DNA of 64,000 bases. It comes from Dactylis glomerata (Eukaryota; Streptophyta; Magnoliopsida; Poales; Poaceae). Position 1 is the first letter of the stretch. Each line of letters opens with the position of its first letter. This document shows, piece by piece, positions 11,452 to 24,500 of this stretch. Where the stretch lies: assembly GCA_007115705.1 (NCBI GenBank), contig QXEO01002114.1:992001-1056000 (forward strand), written 5' to 3'. Below the pieces are notes generated by a model that made no database searches, was not told where the DNA came from, and saw only the letters and a program-made list of their open reading frames with translations. A program made the translations under genes and the position numbers.

Positions 11452-11802
11452 GAGACCGAATCTGCACTTGTGATGATGGGTGAGCAGAAGACCCAGCTGC
11501 AGGATAAGATCAGGATTGTTGAAGGACCTTTAAAGATGGGGGAGAAGATCCTTCATGATGACATCTGGTCACATCTTATGGAGAAGACAATACTGCTACA
11601 GTATGATAACATGCAGAAGTCTGGAGAGGATAAGAGGCAGCTCAAGAAGGATAATGATGAGCTCAGGACTGAGAATGAGAAGTTGAAGATGAAGATTGCT
11701 GAGTTGGAAGCAAATCAGAAGAAAGAGGAGTCCAAGGAAGAAGAGGACCCCGAGGAGAGGATCGTGTACTCCTCAAGTGAAGAGCTATCCTATGAGGAAT
11801 AG
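11452..11802 (+). CDS. Pre-gag coiled-coil ORF of C, 5' part cut off by the insertion of A
   Basis: Open in frame from the first base after A to TAG at 11803; the first ATG in the window is at 11470. The product is strongly charged, with a Lys/Glu-rich heptad-like region (about residues 50-95 from ATG) that predicts a coiled coil, and an acidic end (EEEDPEE...SSSEEL). The frame stays open back to the A junction, so the upstream half should lie beyond A. Function unknown; it could be an N-terminal gag extension or an accessory ORF of this family. Confidence 0.6.
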   Translation, partial: ETESALVMMGEQKTQLQDKIRIVEGPLKMGEKILHDDIWSHLMEKTILLQYDNMQKSGEDKRQLKKDNDELRTENEKLKMKIAELEANQKKEESKEEEDPEERIVYSSSEELSYEE

Positions 11803-12164
11803 GAGGCCAAGGAGTTGAAGCGCCTCAAGGAGGAGGAGTGTAGAGACCCCCCATCTCCCACTTGTCTTAAGAGGCTCAAGAGGGGTTAGACGACCACCAC
11901 CATAGTATTTGTATCTTTTACGTTCACGCACGTGTATTGTCTTACCGTGTTGGTATGATAGTACCATTACCCATTTGTGTTCCGAACCTTTAGTATTTGT
12001 TTCTAAACTTGTTAAGAGTTCAGCTTGAAGTTTAAATTTTTTTATCTAAGGTTGTGTGCTTGTTTGTTTGTTTGTTGATTGGCTTGTTGTATTGTGCATG
12101 GGTAGGAATTTTGCATCCTTAGTTCTATCTGTCTATTACTCATCTATGCTATAAATTACCTCAG

Positions 12165-12205
12165 ATGCCGCCCCGACATGCACCAAACAACAATGACAAC
12201 GATGA

Positions 12206-12250
<45 letters not shown>

Positions 12251-13337
12251 CGCCGTGATTCAGCAGCTAGTCGTAGCGCAAGCACAAATGATGCAGGTGA
12301 TGACTAAGTTCATCCAAGCCAGTGCAAACAACAACAATAACAATAACCATCCTCCACCGCCACCACCGCCACCCCCACCACAAGTGGATAGGTTGGCATG
12401 GTTTCTGAGGCTCAGGCCCAGCAAGTTCTCAACTGCCACTGAGCCAATAGTGGCTGATGACTGGCTGCGTTCAGTCAATAAGGACCTGGTTACATGTGAC
12501 TGCACCAATGCTGAGAAGGTACGATTCAATACCCATCTGCTTGAAGAGCCGGCAGCTATGTGGTGGGAGACATACCAGATCACTCATCCAATAGATGATA
12601 TGGATTGGGACACCTTCAGAGAAGGCTTTCGTAATGCCCACATATCTTTGGGCACTATGAATGTTAAGAAGGATGAGTTTCGCAGTTTGAGACAGGGTGG
12701 AAGGCCTCTGAAAGCGTATATGGATGATTTCTGTGCTCTGTCTAGGTATGCACCTGATGACATAGATACTGATGCAAAGAGGAAAGAAAAATTCCTTAAT
12801 GGACTCAAGGGAGAACTGAAGATACCCTTGTTAGTGGCCTATGCACCCAATTATCAGTCTCTGCTTGATCAGGCAATCACACTAGACAACAACATCAGGA
12901 AGGAAGAGAACCGCAAAAGGAAGTTCAGCAGTAGTAAGACTCATGTGGAACCATTCCACAAGAAGCACCATCCATCGGAAGGCAGTGGATATAGCAGTTC
13001 GCACAAGCATGGGGGCCATTTCAGCAAGGGAAATGGTAGTAACTTCAATGGCCATAGACACAATGGAAGATTCAAGGGAAACAACTCCAATGGTCATCAC
13101 AATGGACACAATGGTCAGCTCCGCCACAACTCAGGAGCCAAGAAAGATCTCTCACACATCACCTGTTTCAAGTGCAAGAAGACTGGACACTTTGCAAACC
13201 ATTGCACTGAGGCGAAGTCCGATGAGCTTGCCAAGCCCAATCCATTACAGAAAGGACAGGTGAATCACATCAACGTGGAAGAAGTGATGAATGAACCTGC
13301 TGCAGTAATGGGTATGTTCCCTATGGAGAATTGTTAG
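12165..13337 (+). pseudogene. gag: gag of element C
   Basis: A 390-codon frame. The N-terminus has a poly-Asn tract (AAC repeat) and a poly-Pro tract. A retrotransposon gag core follows (about residues 75-250: WLRSVNKDL, WWETYQ, GGRPLKAYMDDF), then a His/Asn/Gly-rich stretch, then one zinc knuckle CFKCKKTGHFANHC (about 335-348). The frame ends at TAG 13335 just after MGMFPMENC, where protease should begin. The protease continues in another frame, and the expected D-S/T-G active-site segment is missing. Capsid and RNA packaging are the family role; this copy cannot give a normal gag-pol. Confidence 0.8.
12206..12251 (+). repeat. (AAC)n microsatellite coding for poly-Asn
   Basis: About 15 AAC/ACA triplets in frame inside the gag of C. 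A second low-complexity CCA/CCG tract coding for poly-Pro follows near 12350-12382. Confidence 0.95.
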
Positions 13338-16300
13338 TCAATGCTGGTTGCAGGCAATTGATTCTAGAAATTGATAGGTATAAGTTTCCAACCCATTTAG
13401 TAATTCTAGACTCACAAGGTTTATATGTCATTTTGGGTATGGATTGGATGACTACCTATGGAGAAGCCATAGATTGTGTGAATAGAGCAATCACACTCGC
13501 CACCCCAGAAGAATTAGATACAAGTCCCAGTTGGAATTTCAGGATATTTGGCTAAACCATCTTAAGGGGGTTAGCCTAGAGGAAGTGCCAATAGTGAAAG
13601 AATATCCGGATGTTTTCCCTGATGAGCTACCAGGAATGCCACCTGATAGAGATGTAGAGTTTCTCATTGAATTGCTACCAGGCACTGGCCAAATAGCAAA
13701 GAGACCTTACCCTATGTCCACTGATGAGTTGAAGGAACTCAAGAAAGCAACTAGAGGAGCAGTTAAGAAAAGGATTCATTAGACAGAGTTCATCCTCATG
13801 GGGAGCACCAGTCCTGTTCGTTGAGAAGAAGGATAAGAGTCAGCGTTTAGTTATGGACTACCATTCTTTGAATGAGGTGACAATCAAAAACAAGTATCCA
13901 TTACCAAGAATCAATGACTTGTTTGATCAGTTGGAAGGAGCTAGTGTGTTTTCCAAGATCGACCTTAGGTCTGGATATTTTCAGCTCAAAATTAGGGAAC
14001 ATGATATCCCCAAAACAACATTTGTCACTAGATATGGATCGTATGAGTATACGGTGATGCCTTTTGGTTTAACCAATGCACCGTCATACTTCATGAACAT
14101 GATGAACAAAGTGTTCATGGAATTTCTAGATAAGTTTGTCGTTGTCTTCATTAACGACATACTGATCTATTCAAAGAGCAATGAAGAACATGAAAAACAC
14201 CTTCGTGAAATATTGGAGAAGCTTCGAGAGCACAAGCTGTATGCTAAGTTCAGCAAATGTGAATTTTGGCTTAGCGAAGTAGGATTCCTTGGACACATCG
14301 TAACCAAGCATGGAATTGCAGTTGATCCAGCCAAAGTGACTGTAGTGACAGAATGGGAACCACCCAAGAATGTTGGAGAAATTCGTAGTTTCTTAGGACT
14401 GGCCGGATACTATCGGAGGTTCATCGAGAACTTTTCAAAGATAGCCAAACCTATGACCGAGTTATTGAAGAAAGAAAAGAAGTTTGAATGGACTGAAGGA
14501 TGTGAAAACAGTTTCCAAGAATTGAAGAAAAGATTAGTGTCTGCACCTGTTCTGTGCTTACCTGATCTAGAGAAGGAATTTCAAGTGTACTGTGACACTT
14601 CATGTCAGGGTTTAGGTAGTGTATTGATGCAAGGAGGCAGAGTAGCAGCTTATGCCTCTAGGCAACTCAAGAAACATGAAGTCAACTATCCCACACATGA
14701 ACTTGAGTTAGCTTCAGTAGTTCATGCCTTGAAGACTTGGAGACATTACTTGATGGGAAAGCGATGTGAAGTCTTCACCGACCATAAAAGTTTGAAATAC
14801 ATCTTTACCCAGAAGGATCTAAATATGAGACAAAGAAGATGGTTAGAACTCATCAAGGATTACGATTTGAGTTTGCAATACCATCCTAGTAAAGCAAACG
14901 TTGTAGCTGATGCCTTGAGTCGTAAAGCCTATGTGAATTGTCTATCAACATAAGTGTTGCCAGAAGATTTGTGTAATGGTTTGAGAGACCTCAGTTTGGA
15001 AGTAGTACCAGAAGGATTTGTAGCCTCACTAGTAGTACAACCTACACTGATGGACAAAATATGAGAAGCTCAGAAAGGAGATAAAGAGTTAGAGAAGATT
15101 AGAGAAGACATGAAGGAGGGAAAAGCTAAAGGCTTTAGTGAAGATGAACAAGGAACCATCTGGTTTGAGAAGCGCATTTGTGTGCCCAATGACTCTGATC
15201 TTAGGAAATTGATCATCTAAGAAGCTCATGAGACACCGTATCCAATTCATCCCGGTAACACCAAGATGTACATCGATGTGAAAGAAAGATTCTGGTGGAG
15301 TAATATGAAGCGAGACATTGCTGAATATATAGCCAAGTGTGATGTGTGCAGTAGAGTAAAGGCTGAACATCAGAAACTAGCTGGACTACTTCAACCACTG
15401 AGAGTGCCAGACTGGAAATGGGATCAGATTGGAATGGATTTCATCACTGGGTTACCCCAAACTAAATCAAGGTATGATTCTATTTGGGTAGTAGTTGATC
15501 GCCTGACCAAGATAGCTCACTTTATACCGGTGAAGACCACCTACAATAGTGCCAAGCTGGCAGATATTTACATGAAGAGGATTGTCTGCCTTCATGGTGT
15601 TCCAAAGAGTATTGTGTCAGATAGAGGAACCCAATTTACCTCTCACTTCTGGAAGCAACTTCATGAATCTTTGGGAACTAGGTTAGAGTTCAGCACTGCA
15701 TTTCACCCACAGACATATGGTCAAACTGAGAGAGTAAACCAGATTTTGGAGGATATGCTGAGAGCATGTGCCCTAGACTATGGATCTAGCTGGGATGACA
15801 ACTTGCCTTACGCAGAGTTTTCCAATAACAACAGCTATCAAGCTAGTATTGAGATGGCACCATTTGAAGCTTTGTATGGCAAGAAGTGTACTACACCTCT
15901 ACTATGGAGTGGTGTAGGAGAACGAAGTTTCTTCGGGCCTGACATCATACAAGAAGCTGAAGAGAAGGTTAGGTTGATCAAAGATAGATTGAAGATAGCC
16001 CAATCTCGACAGAAGAGCTATGCTGATAAAAAGCGTAGGGACGTCACCTATGAAGTAGGAGATAGAGCCTATCTCAGAGTATCGCCCCTTCATGGAGTCA
16101 GGAGATTTGGGATCAAAGGAAAGTTGGCACCACGATTCATAGGACCATTCAAAGTCTTATCCCGCAAGGGAGAAGTAGCATATGAATTGGAACTACCTGA
16201 AATTCTTTCAGCAGTACACAATGTGTTCCACGTTAGTCAGCTAAAGAAATGCCATTCGAAGATGTTAGAAACACCGTTGAGAGATACGGTACCCCTCGAA

Positions 16301-16522
16301 GAAGTTCAACTAGAAAGTGATTTGACCTACGAGGAGAAACCAATCAAGATATTAGAGACAGTAGGAAGAAATACACGCACCAAGACCATCAAGTTCTGCA
16401 AGGTACATAGGAGTCAACACACCGAGGAAGAAGCTACCTGGGAACATGAAGATAACCTTCGAGAAGATCATCCTCACCTATTTGCTAGCCTTTCCGAAGC
16501 TCGAGGGCGAGCTTCATCTTAA
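13338..16522 (+). pseudogene. pol: pol of element C (PR-RT-RH-IN-chromodomain), multiply broken
   Basis: Protease remnant (YKFPTHLVILDSQG...GMDWM), RT, RNase H, integrase and a C-terminal chromodomain-like segment (YEEKPIKILET ... WEHEDNLREDHP). Lesions: the protease active-site region is deleted near 13338; frameshifts near 13530 and 13770; stops at 14951, 15061 and 15218. The RT catalytic motif reads FINDIL where FIDDIL is expected, a G-to-A change at 14153 turning Asp into Asn. The integrase core keeps GMDF, VSDRG and GQTE, but HPQTDGQ reads HPQTYGQ. From 15266 to 16522 the frame is open. Chromodomains of this lineage direct integration to heterochromatin. This copy should be inactive. Confidence 0.85.
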
Positions 16523-16530
16523 GGGGGTTA
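16517..16530 (+). promoter_or_regulatory. Polypurine tract of C
   Basis: TCTTAAGGGGGTTA precedes the LTR start TGTAACATCCC at 16534 and overlaps the end of the pol stop codon, the usual position for plus-strand priming. Confidence 0.65.
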
Positions 16531-16533
16531 GTC

Positions 16534-19500
16534 TGTAACATCCCAAGATTTTAAAATACCAAAATTCATCATGCATTCATGGCATATTGCATAATTGAGT
16601 TTATTATGAGGTTTTTGAAACATTTTCTCCAAATACTATAGATTTAATTGCCTTTTAAAATAAGATTTAAGAAACAAAAGGTTTTTAGAAAGTTATTATT
16701 TAAATAGCACCATGTTCATATAAAAGCTTTATTGTGTTTTGCAAATATTTCTTTTTACAATATATTATCAAATCAAGGTTTATGTGTTACAAACACATTA
16801 TTTTAAATTGTCAAAGTTGCCAGAATTGGAATTTTACTTTTCAAATAGGTTTTACTTTTTCAAACAACAAAGCAGAAAACAGAAAATAAGAAAAAGAAGC
16901 AGAACAAAAAAAAAAGAAACCAGCCCAACTGGGCCGGCCCGGAGCCAACGGCCCAGCAGACCAGCCCGGTAAGGAAACCCCCGCAGCCCCTCCCTTTCTC
17001 TCTCTGACTGATGGGGCCCACCCTTCAGTTCCTTCTTCCCAAAACCGCCGCTCCTTTTCTTCTGGAACCGCCGCTCCGCTCCACTTCCCACTTCTTCCCG
17101 TACGCCCAGAACCGCAACCACTCCCCGCATTGGCACCCTCCGCAAACCCAACCTCTCCGCTCTGTTTCCCCCTCCTCTTTCCCTTGAATTTCTGCGCCAT
17201 ACTGCACAATTTCTCGCCGGAGTCCGTGGAGTCTACCGCCGAAACCCGTCAGTATCAACGCGGTGGAGCAGCCCCGCATCCCATCTCAACCTCCCTCTCT
17301 TTCTCCTCTCTCTTGCACTCTCTCTAGCCATCGGCCGTACCATTTTTCCTCCACAGAGCCGCTCCGCAGAGGCATTGCCAGAGCGCACCGACGCCCTTGC
17401 CATCCTCCAGTCACCTTTTGACATCACCTCAGGAAGCAGACGTTGTCGCCGATCAAGATTTCGAGGTCACCATCTTTGTCCGCACGTCGTCTGCTACTTC
17501 CCCGCCGTTGCAGACCCCCAGAGCAACGTCGCCGTTGATCCCCAGTACCGCCCTCGCCGGAAAACCGCATCACCGATGAGCAATCTTACTATGTCCATCT
17601 CTGTCCCTCGGATTTCAATCGTACGGCCAGGATTAGAAGCCCACACCAAAAGGGTATCGCCCAGTAGAATCATCCCACGTAGCAAGTCAGACGGCCCCCA
17701 GTCAAATCCAGTCAATTTGATTTCTAATTCGAAATTCAAATCACAGAAATTGTTCTGAACTTGTAAAATCTCTAGAAATTAATCTACTTGGCCAAAAATT
17801 GCAAACTTGATATATGTGCAATCCTACAAATGTGTAGAATCCATTTATGCAGAGAAATCATAGTGGTTCTGTACAAAGTTTTGAAATGAAAAATTAAATG
17901 GCATAATTGACCTATAAACACCATAAAATTCATAACTTTTGTTCTGTGAATCCAATTGCTATAAATTTGTAGTCTATGGATTCCTCAGAACATGAAGAAC
18001 ACTCTGGAACCAAAAAATTTCAAACTAGAAACGTGCACAAACTTGCTACTGTCGAATTTAACCGAATCACTATTTTGGACCTCATTTGATTTCAGAAAAT
18101 GATTTTTGGGTCAAACCACTTGCAGTAGCTTTATGTTACTGTCCCCTATCTAGTAGGTTCATAACCTAATTTTCTCAGAGCAATTCCAAACCAGAACCAT
18201 TTTTGGGAAGCATTTGCTCAATTTTCAAATAGTCAAAATTGTTTATTGCTTTGGAAAATAATTAAAAGGCTTTTCCAACACCACACTTGCTTTCTAAACA
18301 GTATGGCTCACTAAATACAACATTTTCACACACTAACCTAGTGTGTGAAATTAAATTGACATTTGCATACATGCATACATGTCTATGATGGCCATTTAGA
18401 ATTAGAATATTTATGCTTGTGTACTTGTTGCTTGTATAGATTGTGAAGAAGAGCTGCACAACTCTTGTGACTGTTGTGAGTGTGCTGGTTGCTACTAAGG
18501 CAAGTGACACACATACTCCCCTACCCATTTTCCTATATGCATTAGTGTTTTTATAGTAGTATGCATGATAGGTTGGTTTCTCAAAGTGAAGTGATGCAAT
18601 GCTAGATCCTAGTAGTGTATAGCCACCCCTGAACCAACTCCTGTTACGGTGTACCATTGTTGATAAATGATGCCAATGCTTGTTTCTTAAGTTGATGTTT
18701 AGTTATGAAATTTAAATTCAACCCAATGAAACACCTGGGTGGAAATGGCATTGCTTGGTTTATGTTGAGTGGCTACTTGGGGCCACATGCCTGGTGGATT
18801 TAACCATGGTATGTGGTATTTTCCGGAGGGTTAGTACACTTGTGGGATGCCACCCAGGAACAAAAGACTACCATGTCTTCCTTGCTTAGTGAGCTTCCAG
18901 TGCAGCCTTATGACATTATGGGCTCTGTCTTGACTGATTAAGATGTGAGGGTTCAACTTGCGTGCAAGATATCGGCTGGTAGTATAATTGTAGGTGGGAA
19001 CGGATCTTGCCAGTATGGTTGCTCTCTCCTTCTGAAAGGTCTTGTCTCATTCTTCCCTCTGGGTAGAATGGGTCTTAAGGTGAAAGTGCACAACCCCTTC
19101 AGGGTGTCAAACTAATCGATTAGCCGTATCCCCCGTTATGGACAATTTGAGTTCCTAGACATGGATGTATGGAAGAGTCTCCTCGCCTTTTCAGAATGAA
19201 TAAAACTTGTTTAGAAACAGTCTCAGGACCATGTGGTGGATTTAACCTCATGGGGTCGTCTTGGTGGATTTAACCAGGTGACTTTGGTGCTCATGGTGGA
19301 TTTAACCATGTGCCCCTTAAAGTCTTTCGAAGATTAAAAGTTTGTTTCAAAAATGATAGGATAAATCTTGCTTTATGTAAATCAGCCAAAAGCTCCACCA
19401 GCCAAATATAATGTAGATAGCTCTTTCACAACAGCCACCAAATATGTGTCATTTGCCGCTACATCATCGTACTGACCCCCATTTATGGGGCTGCATATTG

Positions 19501-19825
19501 AAATGTGCAGGATATTCTGATGAGGAGTATGTGATAGGATCTCGAGTCTACATTCCAACATGACTGCCTGTGGCACATGGTGAAGATGAAGGCTCACTAC
19601 TACCCTAGTTTCCGTTGTGTTTATGTTATGTTGAACTCTGTTATTTGAGCTAGTCAATGTGACTAAGCTGGTTTGTAATATTTGAAGACTTATGTATCTG
19701 GATTCACATTGTAATATTTGATACTATGCAATGAATACTCTATTTTGTTCTGTGGTGCTATCAGTGATCCAGGGAATATCACTTAACATAGGTGTTCCAC
19801 CTTAAGCCAAAGGTGGGGCGTTACA
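16534..19825 (+). repeat. 3' LTR of element C (3,292 bp)
   Basis: Starts TGTAACATCCCAAG, ends GGGGCGTTACA; the termini form the inverted repeat TGTAAC/GTTACA. The partner LTR is outside the window. It contains a GC-rich, pyrimidine-rich block (about 16919-17580) between AT-rich flanks, and repeated TGGTGGATTTAACCA-like units near 18785 and 19238-19300. No ORF here shows a domain. Confidence 0.85.
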
Positions 19826-19826
19826 G

Positions 19827-20574
19827 AAACCAGCCAAGCTACACGAAGTACAGCAGCTCACAGGACGCGTAGCAGCACTAAGTCGATTCGTCGCACGGCT
19901 AGGAGAAAAAGCCCTCCCTTTCTACGCACTCATGAAGAAATCTGATAAAAAGTTCAAGTGGACAGAAGAAGTAGAAGCCGCGTTTTCACAGCTGAAAAAA
20001 GTGCTCTCCACACCACCAGTACTGGTCGCACCAAAAGAAAGGGAGCCACTGTTACTATACATCACCGCCACACATCAGGTAGTAAGCACGGTGCTCGTGG
20101 TCGAATGAAGTGAAGAAGGAAAGGCACACGGAGTCCAGCAACCAGTATATTTCCTCAACGAATTTTATCACCATCGAAACAATGCTATCCGCATTACCAA
20201 AAACTTGCGTACAACGTGTTCACAACAGCCCGGAAGTTATAATAGTACTTCGCGGTGCACCAAATTATAGTGGTTAACAAAGCTCCACTATCAAATATAC
20301 TGAACAACCTTGAAGCCACAGGACGTGTCTCCTTATGAGGCATCGACCTCTCCCCTCTGGACATCACGTACGAGAAGAGGAAAGCCATCAAATCCTAGCT
20401 GTTGCCAGATTTCACAGCAGAGTGGTTAGAATTATAGAACACAGGACCACCTGACTTGTCCAGCGTCTGGACAATGTATTTCGACGGATCAAAAAGAGTC
20501 CAAGGAGCCGGAGCCGGGGCAGTTTTAATATAACCTCAATGATACAAGTGAAATAATGTACTACGGATGAGTTT
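19827..20574 (+). pseudogene. pol: D pol fragment: end of RT and start of RNase H
   Basis: Translates as KPAKLHEVQQLTGRVAALSR, then a connection domain (PFYALMKKSDKKFKWTEE, PPVLVAPKEREPLLLYI) and, near 20468, the RNase H start WTMYFDGSKRVQGAGAGA. In-frame stops interrupt it (for example TGA near 20107), and C-to-T type decay is evident. The left side is cut by C, the right side by E; RNase H continues at 28661. Confidence 0.8.
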
Positions 20575-21526
20575 TGATATGGGGTGGCCCGATCTTCTCG
20601 TGAGCGATGCGATGGTGATGATGGCAGCGGATGATTGTCGGGGATAACTTGGTGTCACCGATGAACTCTCCTCGCTTGAACCCTGATGCCAATGCAACAG
20701 CTCTCAAACCCTATAGGATATTCACGACTCCACACACTTGCGCATGTAGCCGTCGACCACGAAACGGTAGTTTGCAATCTACTGATTCCCAATGGAACAA
20801 CAGATCACACTAAACTTGCAGTAGTATATCACCAAATCCAGATGAATTGGTGCGGAGGAATTCAGATGAATGCTTACAGCAGTTCAACGAGATAGTCTTT
20901 AGTCTAAACGTGGTCTAATCCTAATTGAGGGGGTGCCCAAGGGTACTTATAGGTGGCCGGGCGTCCTCAGCTTTGACCTGGCCCAAAACCTGCCTGGTTT
21001 GGGCCCAAACTGACTCGGTTCGACTCAAACGGGTACATACCGACCCATATATGGGTTCGGCCTAATTTTAGCACGCAGGACAAGTGTGTAGCGCGCCTTA
21101 GACGTGTAGACATCGTGTCGTAGGCAGTCCTAGTGCGCCATCATGTGCTCGTGCTCATCCAGACTCTATCTCCTTCATGTGGTGATGTTCTCCATGCTTG
21201 TGGCGCCGACGTCCCTCTTCTCCCTTGCGCTCTCTTGCTTGATCACCACGTCGTGCTCCATGCGTTGCATCTCCTCGCTCCCTCGAACCCCTTCGTCTCC
21301 AATGAACCTGATCATACATATGAACAAAGACTTAGGCAGTATAAAATTCTCATTACAATAAATATCAGATTCAGCAAGGAGTGAGTTCACCTGCTGTTGT
21401 AACAACTTAGCACGGGCTCGAGTAATTGGTCCAATCCGAATCTCGTCATTGGACTTATCTTGATCAGCAACAATAGGATCATCAACAGTAGGTGGAGATG
21501 GCTATATAGTAGGGATGTCCTCATCA
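20575..21526 (-). repeat. 3' LTR of element E (952 bp)
   Basis: Reads TGATATGGGG...CCTCATCA on the plus strand; on the element strand it starts TGATGAGGACATCCC. It has the same length as 27709-28660. Confidence 0.95.
21175..21525 (-). other. LTR-encoded pol tail of E
   Basis: In the 3' LTR a frame of about 116 codons begins DEDIPTI, but contains one TAG near 21500 in this copy. It carries IGPITRARAKLLQQQ and LPKSLF, then an acidic and charged end, stopping at 21175. It would continue integrase if the G run just upstream had 8 bases; here it has 9. Confidence 0.65.
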
Positions 21527-21542
21527 TCTCCCCCCCCCTTCA
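21527..21542 (-). promoter_or_regulatory. Polypurine tract of E with a 9-G run
   Basis: On the element strand the sequence is TTGAAGGGGGGGGGAGA, directly before TGATGAGG. It lies inside the pol frame (codons for FEGGG). Nine Gs lead to EGGGR and a stop; eight would lead to EGGGDDED and into the LTR tail. Confidence 0.8.
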
Positions 21543-24500
21543 AAAGGCGTCGACCTCGACGCTCCAAGGTCATCTCCATCATATGGTGATAAATCAGCAA
21601 CGTTGAAACTGTTGCTAACACCACCAAACTCAGCAATAGGAATATCAATCGAGTAGACATTATCATTGATCTTTGCAAGCACTTTATAGGGACCAGCACC
21701 TCGGGGCCTCAACTTGGAATGCCTAAGCAAAGGAAATCTGTCCTTGCGCAGGTGCACCCATACCATATCGCCGGGCTAAAAAAGAACCTGCTTTCTTGAC
21801 TTGTTGCGAGCAGCAGCAGTATTCTTCCCTTTCTTCTCAATAGCCTCTCGAGTCTTCTCATGAATTTTCTTCACAAAATCAGCTCTCTTTGATGCCTCCA
21901 TATTAACTCTCTCATGCAATGGAAGAGGCAACAAATCTAGCGGTGTAATAGGTTTGAAGCCATACACCACCTCAAACGGACAAAGCTGAGTAGTAGAATG
22001 GACCGCCCTGTTGTATGTAAACTCCACATGCAGCAAACAATCTTCCCACTCCCGCAGATTTTTCTTGATCATTGTCCTCAGCAACTGTGACAAAGTTTGA
22101 TTCACCACCTCGGTCTGGCCGTCAGTTTGGGGATGACATGTAGTGCTGAACAACAGCTTTGTTCCTAGCTTTCCCCATAAGGTCTTCCAGAAGTTTCTCA
22201 TGAACTTGACATCCCTGTCAGAAACAATAGTTTTGGGCACTCCATGCAAGCGTACAATATCCATAAAAAACAGGTTAGCCACATGCGACGCATCGTCGCT
22301 CTTATGACATGCAATAAAGTGTGCCATTTTAGAGAATCTATCCACTACCACAAATATAGAATCATGACCATGTTTAGTTTTTGGCAATCCTAGCACAAAA
22401 TCCATACTAATATCTTCCCATGGTGTAATAGGTGCAGGTAGTGGTGTATACAAACCGTGAGGCTTCATCTTGGACTTGGATGTGTTACACACTATGTAGC
22501 GCCGCACATACCTGTCCACATCACGCCTCATCCTGGGCCAAAAGAAGTGATCAGCTAGCATGAGTAATGTCTTGTCACGCCCAAAGTGACCCATCAAACC
22601 TCCAGCATGTGATTCCTGCAATAAGAGCAAACGCAAAGACGACTCCGGAACACATAGTTTGTTAGCTCGAAAAAAAACCCATCATGTATGTGATATTTTT
22701 CCCAAGCGTTTTTCACAGCACACAAATGGTATGGTTCAGCAAAATCATGATCAGTTGCATAAATCTCACAAATACTCTGTAAACCAGGAATATTAATATC
22801 AAGTTGTGTCAATAACATATTCTTCCTAGATAGAGCATCAGCAACCACATTATCTTTTCCTTTTTTATGTTTAATGATGTACGGAAAAGATTCAATAAAC
22901 TCAACCCACTTAGCGAGACGCCTATGCAGGTTGGATTGTGCTTTCAAATATTTCAAAGCTTCATGATCAGAATGTATGATAAATTCTTTTGGCCACAAAT
23001 AATGTTGCCAAACCTCAAGAACTCTAACAAGTGCATACAATTCTTTATCATAAACAGGATAATTCAGTCTAGCACCCGATAATTTCTCAGAAAAATAAGC
23101 AATAGGACGACCCTCTTGCATCAAAACGCCACCTATGCCTATACCACTAGCATCACATTCAACTTCAAATTGCTTTGAAAAATCAGGCAATGCAAGTAAA
23201 GGTGCAGAAGTAAGCAAACGTTTTAATTCATCAAATGCATGATCTTGGGCTGCGCCCCACACAAAAGGAACACCTTTCTTCGTTAACTCATTTAATGGTG
23301 CAGCAATAGTACTAAAGTCTTTCACAAAACGGCGATAAAAACCAGCAAGACCGTGAAAACTTCGTACTTGACTAACATTCATGGGAGTAGGCCAATCTTG
23401 AATATCAGCAATTTTAGATTGATCGACCTCTACTCCATGCTTAGAAACAACATAACCCAGAAATATGACCTTATCTTTTGCAAATGTGCACTTCTTAAGA
23501 TTAGCATACAATTTATTATCACGCAGCACATGCAAAACTTGTCTAATATGAGAACAGTGTTCAGTTTCATTACGGCTGTAAATAAGTATGTCATCAAAAT
23601 AGACAACCACAAAATGACCAATGAACTCTCTCAAAACATGATTCATTAGGCGCATGAATGTACTAGGTGCATTAGTAAGACCAAAAGGCATGACTAGCCA
23701 CTCATATAAACCAAATTTAGTTTTGAAAGCAGTTTTCCATTCATCTCCTTCTTTCATGCGAATTTGATGGTAACCACTACGCAAATCAATTTTAGAGAAA
23801 ACAGCAGCACCACTCAATTCATCTAACATATCCTCGAGACGGGGAATAGGGTGACGATATCGAATCGTAATGTTGTTTATAGCTCGACAATCTACGCACA
23901 TGCGCCATGTACCATCTTTCTTAGGCACCAAAATCACAGGAACAGCACAAGGACTAAGAGAGACACGAATGTACCCTTTATCCAGAAGAGCTTGCACTTG
24001 TGCTTGTATCTCCTTCGTTTCGTCGGGGTTGGTCCTATAGGGGGCGTGGTTGGGCAAGGAGGCGCCAGGGATCAAGTCGATCTGGTGCTCGATGCCTCTT
24101 AATGGTGGCAGCCCAGCAGGTACCTCCGCTAGAAAAACATCATGAAAGTCCTGCAAAACAGCAGAGACACCAAGAGAAATAGGTTGCATATCGTTAGAAA
24201 CTAAGACCTCGCCCTTGTACATGAGCACAAGAGGCATGGCTGTAGGATCCTCACTAAATTCTCTCATGTCTTCTTTGGTGGCTAAAACTAACAAGTTGGG
24301 CACTCTCTCACTTTTCGTTATATCACACACGGCTGTTACATTATCTCGTGGAGGTGGCTGTTCGAGTTTCACTTCAGTCTTCTGACGAGATTCATTGACA
24401 ATTTGCTACGGTGACATAGGCAGTAGGTTGATTTTCTTGCCCTTGAACTCCAAGTGATAAGTTTTGGCTCGACCATTGTGTTGCACATGTCGATCATAGA

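Larger units (their letters stand above)
11452..19825 (+). mobile_element. Element C: Tekay/Del-like chromovirus, 5' end outside the window
   Basis: Internal region with a coiled-coil ORF, gag, decayed pol ending in a chromodomain-like segment, then a 3.3-kb 3' LTR. The RT style (FVTRYGSYEYTVMPFGL) and chromodomain point to the Tekay/Del lineage. C starts in the middle of an open reading frame right after the LTR of A, so its 5' LTR, PBS and ORF start should lie left of A, outside this window. Its right end abuts a Tat-like pol fragment of D, so C is inserted in D; its TSD would begin GAAAC (19826-19830). Confidence 0.85.
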
